From contig NW_027018195.1 in the NCBI RefSeq assembly GCF_032854445.1, positions 1 to 59,492 of the forward strand: 59,492 nt of DNA, in the 5' to 3' direction. The position numbers and the translations under genes were made by a program. Every line of letters begins with the position of its first letter. The first letter of the stretch is position 1. Source of the stretch: Liolophura sinensis (Eukaryota; Mollusca; Polyplacophora; Chitonida; Chitonidae). Below the pieces are notes generated by a model. The model worked only from the letters and a program-made list of their open reading frames with translations. It was not told where the DNA came from and did not search any database. Shown here piece after piece: positions 23,664 through 36,000 of this stretch.

Positions 23664-26600
23664 AAGCCCATTTAACTCACCCAGCAATTGTCTTACTTTT
23701 AAGTCCAAGACAATCTCAATGTCTTTATCTAGGTGTAGAAAAAGCACACCATTTGTACATAAAAAACACAAGGTACTAGATACAGTCTGCTGTAAAAAGT
23801 ACAACTGATCACTGACCCACATCAATAAGGTTCTAAAAGATGCGGAATTGGCCCAGGCATCGGCAGCTGTTTAAAAAATTGCAAATTTCCCTGGTTTCCA
23901 TGGAGTAAGAGCCGTTGCTGGGCACGTGACTATGACATCAATGATAATTCAATTGTCGCTACAGCCAAAAGTATTGGTCGGAGAGCAACGCGGTTTGCAC
24001 CATTCGATTTCTCGTGACAAAATACGTCGGATTAGCCTCTTACCAGCAGCACTGGAACAGTTTTTCCACTTTTGCATTTTTGCCTGGTGTTTTTGTTAAT
24101 TGAAATTGGATACACTGTACTATGCACAATCGCGACTGGTCGTTACTATATTCAACTTTTAACTATACGTTATGTGCCCTTCGGTAGCCCAGAAGACGTC
24201 AAATCTTTGGGCTAAGCCCATTTAACTCATCCAGCAATTGTCTTACTTTTAAGTCCAAGACAATCTCAATGTCTTTATCTACGTGTAGAAAAACCACACC
24301 ATTTGTACATAAAAAACACAAGGTACTAGATACAGTCTGCTGTAAAAAGTACAACTGATCACTGACCCACATCAATAAGGTTCTAAAAGATGCGGAATTG
24401 GCGCAGGCATCGTCAGCTGTTTAGAAAATTTCAAATTTCCCTGGTTTCCATGGAGTAAGAGCCGTTGCTGGGCACGTGACTATGACATCAATGATCATTC
24501 AATTGTCGCTACAGCCAAAAGTATTGGTCGGAGAGCAACGCGGTTTGCACCATTCGATTTCTCGTCACAAAATACGTCGGATTAGCCTCTTACCAGCAGC
24601 ACTGGAACAGTTTTACACTTTTGCATTTTTGCCTGGTCTTTTTGTTAATTGAAATCGGATACACTGTACTATGCACAATCGCGACTGGTCGTTACTATAT
24701 TCAACTTTTAACTATACGTTATGTGCCCTTCGGTAGCCCAGAAGACGTCAAATCTTTGGGCTAAGCCCATTTAACTCATCCAGCAATTGTCTTACTTTTA
24801 AGTCCAAGACAATCTCAATGTCTTTATCTACGTGTAGAAAAACCACACCATTCGTACATAAAAAACACAATGTACTAGATACAGTCTGCTGTAAAAAGTA
24901 CAACTGATCACTGAACCACATCTATAAGGTTCTAATAGATGCGGAATTGGGCCAGGCATCGGCAGCTGTTAAACAATTGCATATTTCCCTGGTTTCCATG
25001 GAGTAAGAGCCGTTGCTGGGCACGTGACTATGACATCAATGATTATTCAATTGTCGCTACAGCCAAAAGTATTGGTCGGAGAGCAACGCGGTTTGCACCA
25101 TTCGATTTCTCGTGACAAAATACGTTGGATTAGCCTCTTACCAGTAGCACTGGAACAGTTTTTCCACTTTTGCATTTTTGCCTGGTCTTTTTGTTAATTG
25201 AAATCGGATACACTCTACTATGTACAATCGCGACTGGTCATTATTATATTCAACTTTTGACTATATGTTATGTGCCCTTCGGTAGCCCAGAAGACGTCAA
25301 ATCTTTGGGCTAAACCCATTAAACTCACCCAGCAATTGTCTTACTTCTAAGTCCAAGACAATCTCAATGTCTTTATCTAGGTGTAGAAAAAGCACACCAT
25401 TTGTACATAAAAAACACAAGGTACTAGATACAGTCTGCTGTAAAAAGTACAACTGATCACTGACGCACATCAATAAGGTTCTAAAAGATGCGGAAATGGC
25501 CCAGGCATCGGCAGCTGTTTAAAAAATTGCAAATTTCCCTGGTTTCCATGGAGTAAGAGCCGTTGCTGGGCACGTGACTATGACATCAATGATCATTCAA
25601 TTGTCGCTACAGCCAAAAGTATTGGTCGGAGAGCAACGCGGTTTGCACCATTCGATTTCTCGTCACAAAATACGTTGGATTAGCCTCTTACCAGCAGCAC
25701 TGGAACAGTTTTTCCACTTTTGCATTTTTGCCTGGTCTTTTTGTTAATTGAAATCGGATACACTGTACTATGCACAATCGCGACTGGTCGTTACTATATT
25801 CAACTTTTAACTATACGTTATGTGCCCTTCGGTAGCCCAGAAGACGTCAAATCTTTGGGCTAAGCCCATTTAACTCATCCAGCAATTGTCTTACTTTTAA
25901 GTCCAAGACAATCTCAATGTCTTTATCTACGTGTAGAAAAACCACACCATTCTTACATAAAAAACACAATGTACTAGATACAGTCTGCTGTAAAAAGTAC
26001 AACTGATCACTGACGCACATCAATAAGGTTCTAAAAGATGCGGAATTGGCCCAGGCATCGTCAGCTGTTTAGAAAATTTCAAATTTCCCTGGTTTCCATG
26101 GAGTAAGAGCCGTTGCTGGGCACGTGACTATGACATCAATGATTATTCAATTGTCGCTACAGCCAAAAGTATTGGTCGGAGAGCAACGCGGTTTGCACCA
26201 TTCGATTTCTCGTCACAAAATACGTCGGATTAGCCTCTTACCAGCAGCACTGGAACAGTTTTTCCACTTTTGCATTTTTGCCTGGTCTTTTTGTTAATTG
26301 AAATCGGATACACTGTACTATGCACAATCGCGACTGGTCGTTACTATATTCAACTTTTAACTATACGTTTTGTGCCCTTCGGTAGCCCAGAAGACGTCAA
26401 ATCTTTGGGCTAAGCCCATTTAACTCATCCAGCAATTGTCTTACTTTTAAGTCCAAGACAATCTCAATGTCTTTATCTACGTGTAGAAAAACCACACCAT
26501 TCGTACATAAAAAACACAATGTACTAGATACAGTCTGCTGTAAAAAGTACAACTGATCACTGACGCACATCAATAAGGTTCTAAAAGATGCGGAAATGGC

Positions 26601-27512
26601 CCAGGCATCGGCAGCTGTTTAAAAAATTGCAAATTTCCCTGGTTTCCATGGAGTAAGAGCCGTTGCTGGGCACGTGACTATGACATCAATGATCATTCAA
26701 TTGTCGCTACAGCCAAAAGTATTGGTCGGAGAGCAACGCGGTTTGCACCATTCAATTTCTCGTCACAAAATACGTCGGATTTGCCTCTTACCAGCAGCAC
26801 TGGAACAGTTTTTCCACTTTTGCATTTTTGCCTGGTCTTTTTGTTAATTGAAATCGGATACACTGTACTATGCACAATCGCGACTGGTCGTTACTATATT
26901 CAACTTTTAACTATAAGCTATGTGCCCTTCGGTAGCCCAGAAGACGTCAAATCTTTGGGCTAATCCCATTTAACTCACTCAGCATATGTCTTACTTCTAA
27001 GTCCAAGACAATCTCAATGTCTTTATCTACGTGTAGAAAAACCACACCATTCGTACACAAAAAACACAATGTACTAGATACAGTCTGCTGTAAAAAGTAC
27101 AACTGATCACTGAACCACATCTATAAGGTTCTAATAGATGCGGAATTGGGCCAGGCATCGGCAGCTGTTTAAAAAATTGCAAATTTCCCTGGTTTCCATG
27201 GAGTAAGAGCCGTTGCTGGGCACGTGACTATGACATCAATGATCATTCAATTGTCGCTACAGCCAAAAGTATTGGTCGGAGAGCAACGCGGTTTGCACCA
27301 TTCGATTTCTCGTGACAAAATACGTCGGATTAGCCTCTTACCAGCAGCACTGGAACAGTTTTTCCACTTTTGCATTTTTGCCTGGTCTTTTTGTTAATTT
27401 GAAATCGGATACAATCTACTATGTACAATCGCGACTGGTCATTACTATATTCAACTTTTGACTGTAAGTTATGTGCCCTTCTGTAGCCCAGAAGACGTCA
27501 AATCTTTGGGCT
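23664..27512. repeat. Segmental duplication, copy 1 (monomers 44-50)
   Basis: This segment has a paralogue at 33013-37410. Monomers 23664 and 24214 match 33013 and 33563 at 9349 bp spacing, sharing AAATTGG, GGCGCAGGCATCGTCAG and GGAACAGTTTTACAC. Monomers 24763, 25312, 25862, 26412 and the head of 26962 match 34662, 35211, 35761, 36311 and 36861 at 9899-9900 bp spacing, sharing TACGTTGGATTAG, ACTCTACTATG, CGTTTTGTGCC, TTCAATTTCTC and CTATAAGCTATG. The spacing change reflects one extra monomer (34112) in the second copy. A few substitutions separate the copies, for example TTAAACAATTGC versus TTAAAAAATTGC. Confidence 0.85.
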
Positions 27513-30500
27513 AAGCCCATTTAACTCACCCAGCAATTGTCTTACTTTTAAGTCCAAGACAATCTCAATGTCTTTATCTACGTGTAGAAAAACCACACCA
27601 TTCTTACATAAAAAACACAATGTACTAGATACAGTCTGCTGTAAAAAGTACAACTGATCACTGAAACACATCTATAAGGTTCTAATAGATGCGGAATTGG
27701 GCCAGGCATCGGCAGCTGTTAAAAAATTGCATATTTCCCTGGTTTCCATGGAGTAAGAGCCGTTGCTGGGCACGTGACTATGACATCAATGATTATTCAA
27801 TTGTCGCTACAGCCAAAAGTATTGGTCGGAGAGCAACGCGGTTTGCACCATTCGATTTCTCGTGACAAAATACGTCGGATTAGCCTCTTACCAGTAGCAC
27901 TGGAACAGTTTTTCCACTTTTGCATTTTTGCCTGGTCTTTTTGTTAATTGAAATCGGATACACTGTACTATGTACAATCGCGACTGGTCATTATTATATT
28001 CAACTTTTGACTATATGTTATGTGCCCTTCGGTAGCCCAGAAGACGTCAAATCTTTGGGCTAAACCCATTAAACTCACCCAGCAATTGTCTTACTTCTAA
28101 GTCCAAGAAAATCTCAATGTCTTTATCTAGGTGTAGAAAAAGCACACCATTTGTACATAAAAAACACAAGGTACTAGATACAGTCTGCTGTAAAAAGTAC
28201 AACTGATCACTGACGCACATCAATAAGGTTCTAAAAGATGCGGAAATGGCCCAGGCATCGGCAGCTGTTTAAAAAATTGCAAATTTCCCTGGTTTCCATG
28301 GAGTAAGAGCCGTTGCTGGGCACGTGACTATGACATCAATGATCATTCAATTGTCGCTACAGCCAAAAGTATTGGTCGGAGAGCAACGCGGTTTGCACCA
28401 TTCGATTTCTCGTGACAAAATACGTCGGATTAGCCTCTTACCAGCAGCACTGGAACAGTTTTTCCACTTTTGCATTTTTGCCTGGTCTTTTTGTTAATTG
28501 AAATCGGATACACTGTACTATGCACAATCGCGACTGGTCGTTACTATATTCAACTTTTAACTATAAGCTATGTGCCCTTCGGTAGCCCAGAAGACGTCAA
28601 ATCTTTGGGCTAAGCCCATTTAACTCACTCAGCATATGTCTTACTTCTAAGTCCAAGACAATCTCAATGTCTTTATCTACGTGTAGAAAAACCACACCAT
28701 TCGTACACAAAAAACACAATGTACTAGATACAGTCTGCTGTAAAAAGTACAACTGATCACTGAACCACATCTATAAGGTTCTAATAGATGCGGAATTGGG
28801 CCAGGCATCGGCAGCTGTTTAAAAAATTGCAAATTTCCCTGGTTTCCATGGAGTAAGAGCCGTTGCTGGGCACGTGACTATGACATCAATGATCATTCAA
28901 TTGTCGCTACAGCCAAAAGTATTGGTCGGAGAGCAACGCGGTTTGCACCATTCGATTTCTCGTGACAAAATACGTCGGATTAGCCTCTTACCAGCAGCAC
29001 TGGAACAGTTTTTCCACTTTTGCATTTTTGCCTGGTCTTTTTGTTAATTGAAATCGGATACACTGTACTATGCACAATCGCGACTGGTCGTTACTATATT
29101 CAACTTTTAACTATAAGCTATGTGCCCTTCGGTAGCCCAGAAGACGTCAAATCTTTGGGCTAATCCCATTTAACTCACTCAGCATATGTCTTACTTCTAA
29201 GTCCAAGACAATCTCAATGTCTTTATCTACGTGTAGAAAAACCACACCATTCGTACACAAAAAACACAATGTACTAGATACAGTCTGCTGTAAAAAGTAC
29301 AACTGATCACTGAACCACATCTATAAGGTTCTAATAGATGCGGAATTGGGCCAGGCATCGGCAGCTGTTTAAAAAATTGCAAATTTCCCTGGTTTCCATG
29401 GAGTAAGAGCCGTTGCTGGGCACGTGACTATGACATCAATGATCATTCAATTGTCGCTACAGCCAAAAGTATTGGTCGGAGAGCAACGCGGTTTGCACCA
29501 TTCGATTTCTCGTGACAAAATACGTCGGATTAGCCTCTTACCAGCAGCACTGGAACAGTTTTTCCACTTTTGCATTTTTGCCTGGTCTTTTTGTTAATTT
29601 GAAATCGGATACAATCTACTATGTACAATCGCGACTGGTCATTACTATATTCAACTTTTGACTGTAAGTTATGTGCCCTTCTGTAGCCCAGAAGACGTCA
29701 AATCTTTGGGCTAAGCCCATTTAACTCACCCAGCAATTGTCTTACTTTTAAGTCCAAGACAATCTCAATGTCTTTATCTACGTGTAGAAAAACCACACCA
29801 TTCTTACATAAAAAACACAATGTACTAGATACAGTCTGCTGTAAAAAGTACAACTGATCACTGAAACACATCTATAAGGTTCTAATAGATGCGGAATTGG
29901 GCCAGGCATCGGCAGCTGTTAAAAATTGCATATTTCCCTGGTTTCCATGGAGTAAGAGCCGTTGCTGGGCACGTGACTATGACATCAATGATTATTCAAT
30001 TGTCGCTACAGCCAAAAGTATTGGTCGGAGAGCAACGCGGTTTGCACCATTCGATTTCTCGTGACAAAATACGTCGGATTAGCCTCTTACCAGTAGCACT
30101 GGAACAGTTTTTCCACTTTTGCATTTTTGCCTGGTCTTTTTGTTAATTGAAATCGGATACACTCTACTATGTACAATCGCGACTGGTCATTATTATATTC
30201 AACTTTTGACTATATGTTATGTGCCCTTCGGTAGCCCAGAAGACGTCAAATCTTTGGGCTAAACCCATTAAACTCACCCAGCAATTGTCTTACTTCTAAG
30301 TCCAAGAAAATCTCAATGTCTTTATCTAGGTGTAGAAAAAGCACACCATTTGTACATAAAAAACACAAGGTACTAGATACAGTCTGCTGTAAAAAGTACA
30401 ACTGATCACTGACGCACATCAATAAGGTTCTAAAAGATGCGGAAATGGCCCAGGCATCGGCAGCTGTTTAAAAAATTGCAAATTTCCCTGGTTTCCATGG

Positions 30501-31360
30501 AGTAAGAGCCGTTGCTGGGCACGTGACTATGACATCAATGATCATTCAATTGTCGCTACAGCCAAAAGTATTGGTCGGAGAGCAACGCGGTTTGCACCAT
30601 TCGATTTCTCGTCACAAAATACGTCGGATTAGCCTCTTACCAGCAGCACTGGAACAGTTTTTCCACTTTTGCATTTTTGCCTGGTCTTTTTGTTAATTGA
30701 AATCGGATACACTGTACTATGCACAATCGCGACTGGTCGTTACTATATTCAACTTTTAACTATACGTTATGTGCCCTTCGGTAGCCCAGAAGACGTCAAA
30801 TCTTTGGGCTAAGCCCATTTAACTCACCCAGCAATTGTCTTACTTTTAAGTCCAAGACAATCTCAATGTCTTTATCTACGTGTAGAAAAACCACACCATT
30901 CGTACATAAAAAACACAATGTACTAGATACAGTCTGCTGTAAAAAGTACAACTGATCACTGAACCACATCTATAAGGTTATAATAGATGCGGAATTGGGC
31001 CAGGCATCGGCAGCTGTTTAAAAAATTGCAAATTTCCCTGGTTTCCATGGAGTAAGAGCCGTTGCTGGACACGTGACTATAACATCAATGATCATTCAAT
31101 TGTCGCTACAGCCAAAAGTATTGGTTGGAGAGCAACGCGGTTTGCACCATTCGATTTCTCGTGACAAAATACGTCGGATTAGCCTCTTACCAGCACCACT
31201 GGAACAGTTTTTCCACTTTTGCATTTTTGCCTGGTCTTTTTGTTAATTGAAATCGGATACACTGTACTATGCACAATCGCGACTGGTCGTTACTATATTC
31301 AACTTTTAACTATACGTTATGTGCCCTTCGGTAGCCCAGAAGACGTCAAATCTTTGGGCT
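26962..31360. repeat. Tandem duplication of a four-monomer segment (2.2 kb)
   Basis: Copy 1 is 26962-29161 and copy 2 is 29162-31360. Shared private variants lie 2199-2200 bp apart: CTGAAACACATC at 27661 and 29861, and CCAAGAAAATCTC at about 28103 and 30302. The first monomers of each copy (26962 and 29162) look identical, both with AATCCC head, CACAAAAAAC and a CTGTAAG B tail. The fourth monomer of copy 1 (28612) is a chimera, whereas the fourth of copy 2 (30811) is an ordinary CACCC-head monomer. This suggests that the crossover joint lies in monomer 28612. Confidence 0.85.
28612..29161. repeat. Chimeric monomer at the tetramer duplication joint
   Basis: The head matches monomers 26962 and 29162 (CACTCAGCATATG, CACAAAAAAC, AATTGGGCC, GTGACAAAA), but the tail is class A with the rare CTATAAGCTATG. 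That tail is otherwise seen at the ends of 26412, 28062 and 36311. The switch lies downstream of the core, in the last ~150 bp. This is what an unequal crossover between two non-allelic monomers would leave. Confidence 0.75.
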
Positions 31361-33012
31361 AAGCCCATTTAACTCATCCAGCAATTGTCTTACTTTTAAG
31401 TCCAAGACAATCTCAATGTCTTTATCTACGTGTAGAAAAACCACACCATTTGTACATAAAAAACACAAGGTACTAGATACAGTCTGCTGTAAAAAGTACA
31501 ACTGATCACTGACGCACATCAATAAGGTTCTAAAAGATGCGGAAATGGCCCAGGCATCGGCAGCTGTTTAAAAAATTGCAAATTTCCCTGGTTTCCATGG
31601 AGTAAGAGCCGTTGCTGGGCACGTGACTATGACATCAATGATCATTCAATTGTCGCTACAGCCAAAAGTATTGGTCGGAGAGCAACGCGGTTTGCACCAT
31701 TCGATTTCTCGTGACAAAATACGTCGGATTAGCCTCTTACCAGCAGCACTGGAACGGCTTTTCCACTTTTGCATTTTTGCCTGGTCTTTTTGTTAATTTG
31801 AAATCGGATACAATCTACTATGTACAATCGCGACTGGTCATTACTATATTCAACTTTTGACTGTAAGTTATGTGCCCTTCTGTAGCCCAGAAGACGTCAA
31901 ATCTTTGGGCTAAGCCCATTTAACTCACCCAGCAATTGTCTTACTTCTAAGTCCAAGACAATCTCAATGTCTTTATCTACGTGTAGAAAAACCACACCAT
32001 TTGTACATAAAAAACACAATGTACTAGATACAGTCTGCTGTAAAAAGTACAACTGATCACTGACGCACATCAATAAGGTTCTAAAAGATGCGGAATTGGC
32101 CCAGGCATCGGCAGCTGTTTAAAAAAATTGCAAATTTCCCTGGTTTCCATGGAGTAAGAGCCGTTGCTGGGCACGTGACTATGACATCAATGATCATTCA
32201 ATTGTCGCTACAGCCAAAAGTATTGGTCGGAGAGCAACGCGGTTTGCACCATTCGATTTCTCGTGACAAAATACGTCGGATTAGCCTCTTACCAGCAGCA
32301 CTGGAAGAGTTTTTCCACTTTTGCATTTTTGTTTGGTCTTTTTGTTAATTGAAATCGGATACACTGTACTATGCACAATCGCGACTGGTCGTTACTATAT
32401 TCAACTTTTAACTATACGTTATGTGCCCTTCGGTAGCCCAGAAGACGTCAAATCTTTGGGCTTAGCCCATTTAACTCATCCAGCAATTGTCTTACTTTTA
32501 AGTCGAAGACAATCTCAATGTCTTTATCTACGTGTAGAAAAACCACACCATTCGTACATAAAAAACACAATGTACTAGATACAGTCTGCTGTAAAAAGTA
32601 CAACTGATCACTGAACCACATTTATAAGGTTCTAATAGATGCGGAATTGGGCCAGGCATCGGCAGCTGTTAAAAAATTGCATATTTCCCTGGTTTCCATG
32701 GAGTAAGAGCCGTTGCTGGGCACGTGACTATGACATCAATGATCATTCAATTGTCGCTACAGCCAAAAGTATTGGTCGGAGAGCAACGCGGTTTGCACCA
32801 TTCGATTTCTCGTCACAAAATACGTCGGATTAGCCTCTTACCAGCAGCACTGGAACAGTTTTTCCACTTTTGCATTTTTGCCTGGTCTTTTTGTTAATTT
32901 GAAATCGGATACAATCTACTATGTACAATCGCGACTGGTCATTACTATATTCAACTTTCGACTATAAGTTATGTGCCCTTCTGTAGCCCAGAAGACGTCA
33001 AATCTTTGGGCT

Positions 33013-36000
33013 AAGCCCATTTAACTCACCCAGCAATTGTCTTACTTTTAAGTCCAAGACAATCTCAATGTCTTTATCTACGTGTAGAAAAAGCACACCA
33101 TTTGTACATAAAAAACACAATGTACTAGATACAGTCTGCTGTAAAAAGTACAACTGATCACTGACCCACATCAATAAGGTTCTAAAAGATGCGGAATTGG
33201 CCCAGGCATCGGCAGCTGTTTAAAAAATTGCAAATTTCCCTGGTTTCCATGGAGTAAGAGCCGTTGCTGGGCACGTGACTATGACATCAATGATAATTCA
33301 ATTGTCGCTACAGCCAAAAGTATTGGTCGGAGAGCAACGCGGTTTGCACCATTCGATTTCTCGTGACAAAATACGTCGGATTAGCCTCTTACCAGCAGCA
33401 CTGGAACAGTTTTTCCACTTTTGCATTTTTGCCTGGTGTTTTTGTTAATTGAAATTGGATACACTGTACTATGCACAATCGCGACTGGTCGTTACTATAT
33501 TCAACTTTTAACTATACGTTATGTGCCCTTCGGTAGCCCAGAAGACGTCAAATCTTTGGGCTAAGCCCATTTAACTCATCCAGCAATTGTCTTACTTTTA
33601 AGTCCAAGACAATCTCAATGTCTTTATCTACGTGTAGAAAAACCATACCATTTGTACATAAAAAACACAAGGTACTAGATACAGTCTGCTGTAAAAAGTA
33701 CAACTGATCACTGACCCACATCAATAAGGTTCTAAAAGATGCGGAATTGGCGCAGGCATCGTCAGCTGTTTAGAAAATTTCAAATTTCCCTGGTTTCCAT
33801 GGAGTAAGAGCCGTTGCTGGGCACGTGACTATGACATCAATGATCATTCAATTGTCGCTACAGCCAAAAGTATTGGTCGGAGAGCAACGCGGTTTGCACC
33901 ATTCGATTTCTCGTCACAAAATACGTCGGATTAGCCTCTTACCAGCAGCACTGGAACAGTTTTACACTTTTGCATATTTGCCTGGTCTTTTTGTTAATTG
34001 AAATCGGATACACTGTACTATGCACAATCGCGACTGGTCGTTACTATATTCAACTTTTAACTATACGTTATGTGCCCTTCGGTAGCCCAGAAGACGTCAA
34101 ATCTTTGGGCTAAGCCCATTTAACTCATCCAGCAATTGTCTTACTTTTAAGTCCAAGACAATCTCAATGTCTTTATCTACGTGTAGAAAAACCACACCAT
34201 TCGTACATAAAAAACACAATGTACTAGATACAGTCTGCTGTAAAAAGTACAACTGATCACTGACGCACATCAATAAGGTTCTAAAAGATGCGGAAATGGC
34301 CCAGGCATCGGCAGCTGTTAAAAAATTGCAAATTTCCCTGGTTTCCATGGAGTAAGAGCCGTTGCTGGGCACGTGACTATGACATCAATGATCATTCAAT
34401 TGTCGCTACAGCCAAAAGTATTGGTCGGAGAGCAACGCGGTTTGCACCATTCGATTTCTCGTCACAAAATACGTCGGATTAGCCTCTTACCAGCAGCACT
34501 GGAACAGTTTTTCTACTTTTCTATTTTTGCCTGGTCTTTTTGTTAATTTGTAATCGGATACAATCTACTATGTACAATCGCGACTGGTCATTACTATATT
34601 CAACTTTTGACTGTAAGTTATGTGCCCTTCTGTAGCCCAGAAGACGTCAAATCTTTGGGCTAAGCCCATTTAACTCATCCAGCAATTGTTTTACTTTTAA
34701 GTCCAAGACAATCTCAATGTCTTTATCTACGTGTAGAAAAACCACACAATTCGTACATAAAAAACACAATGTACTAGATACAGTCTGCTGTAAAAATTAC
34801 AACTGATCACTGAACCACATCTATAAGGTTCTAATAGATGCGGAATTGGGCCAGGCATCGGCAGCTGTTAAAAAATTGCATATTTCCCTGGTTTCCATGG
34901 AGTAAGAGCCGTTGCTGGGCACGTGACTATGACATCAATGATTATTCAATTGTCGCTACAGCCAAAAGTATTGGTCGGAGAGCAACGCGGTTTGCACCAT
35001 TCGATTTCTCGTGACAAAATACGTTGGATTAGCCTCTTACCAGTAGCACTGGAACAGTTTTTCCACTTTTGCATTTTTGCCTGGTCTTTTTGTTAATTGA
35101 AATCGGATACACTCTACTATGTACAATCGCGACTGGTCATTATTATATTCAACTTTTGACTATATGTTATGTGCCCTTCGGTAGCCCAGAAGACGTCAAA
35201 TCTTTGGGCTAAACCCATTAAACTCACCCAGCAGTTGTCTTACTTCTAAGTCCAAGACAATCTCAATGTCTTTATCTACGTGTAGAAAAAGCACACCATT
35301 TGTACATAAAAAACACAAGGTACTAGATACAGTCTGCTGTAAAAAGTACAACTGATCACTGACGCACATCAATAAGGTTCGAAAAGATGCGGAAATGGCC
35401 CAGGCATCGGCAGCTGTTTAAAAAATTGCAAATTTCCCTGGTTTCCATGGAGTAAGAGCCGTTGCTGGGCACGTGACTATGACATCAATGATCATTCAAT
35501 TGTCGCTACAGCCAAAAGTATTGGTCGGAGAGCAACGCGGTTTGCACCATTCGATTTCTCGTCACAAAATACGTCGGATTAGCCTCTTACCAGCAGCACT
35601 GGAACAGTTTTTCCACTTTTGCATTTTTGCCTGGTCTTTTTGTTAATTGAAATCGGATACACTGTACTATGCACAATCGCGACTGGTCGTTACTATATTC
35701 AACTTTTAACTATACGTTATGTGCCCTTCGGTAGCCCAGAAGACGTCAAATCTTTGGGCTAAGCCCATTTAACTCATCCAGCAATTGTCTTACTTTTAAG
35801 TCCAAGACAATCTCAATGTCTTTATCTACGTGTAGAAAAACCACACCATTCGTACATAAAAAACACAATGTACTAGATACAGTCTGCTGTAAAAAGTACA
35901 ACTGATCACTGACGCACATCAATAAGGTTCTAAAAGATGCGGAATTGGCCCAGGCATCGTCAGCTGTTTAGAAAATTTCAAATTTCCCTGGTTTCCATGG

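Larger units (their letters stand above)
9908..24762. repeat. Array block II: monomers 19-45 with a loose six-monomer (~3.3 kb) period
   Basis: Starts with tail: 9908 B, 10459 A, 11009 A, 11559 A, 12109 A, 12658 A, 13206 B, 13756 A, 14305 A, 14856 B, 15408 A, 15958 A, 16509 B, 17060 A/B mix, 17610 B, 18161 B, 18712 A, 19262 A, 19812 B, 20363 A, 20913 A, 21463 A, 22013 A, 22563 A, 23113 B, 23664 A, 24214 A. A B-tail monomer with the CATCC head recurs at 9908, 13206, 16509, 19812 and 23113 (spacing 3298-3303 bp); four of these five also carry CCATTCTTACAT. It is followed by a CTAGGTGTAG/AAGCACACC monomer. The allele CATCGTCAGCTGTTTAGAAA marks 11559, 15958, 20913 and 24214. Best match: 19812-21462 against 23113-24762. 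Intervening monomers vary, so the period is only partly kept. Confidence 0.75.
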
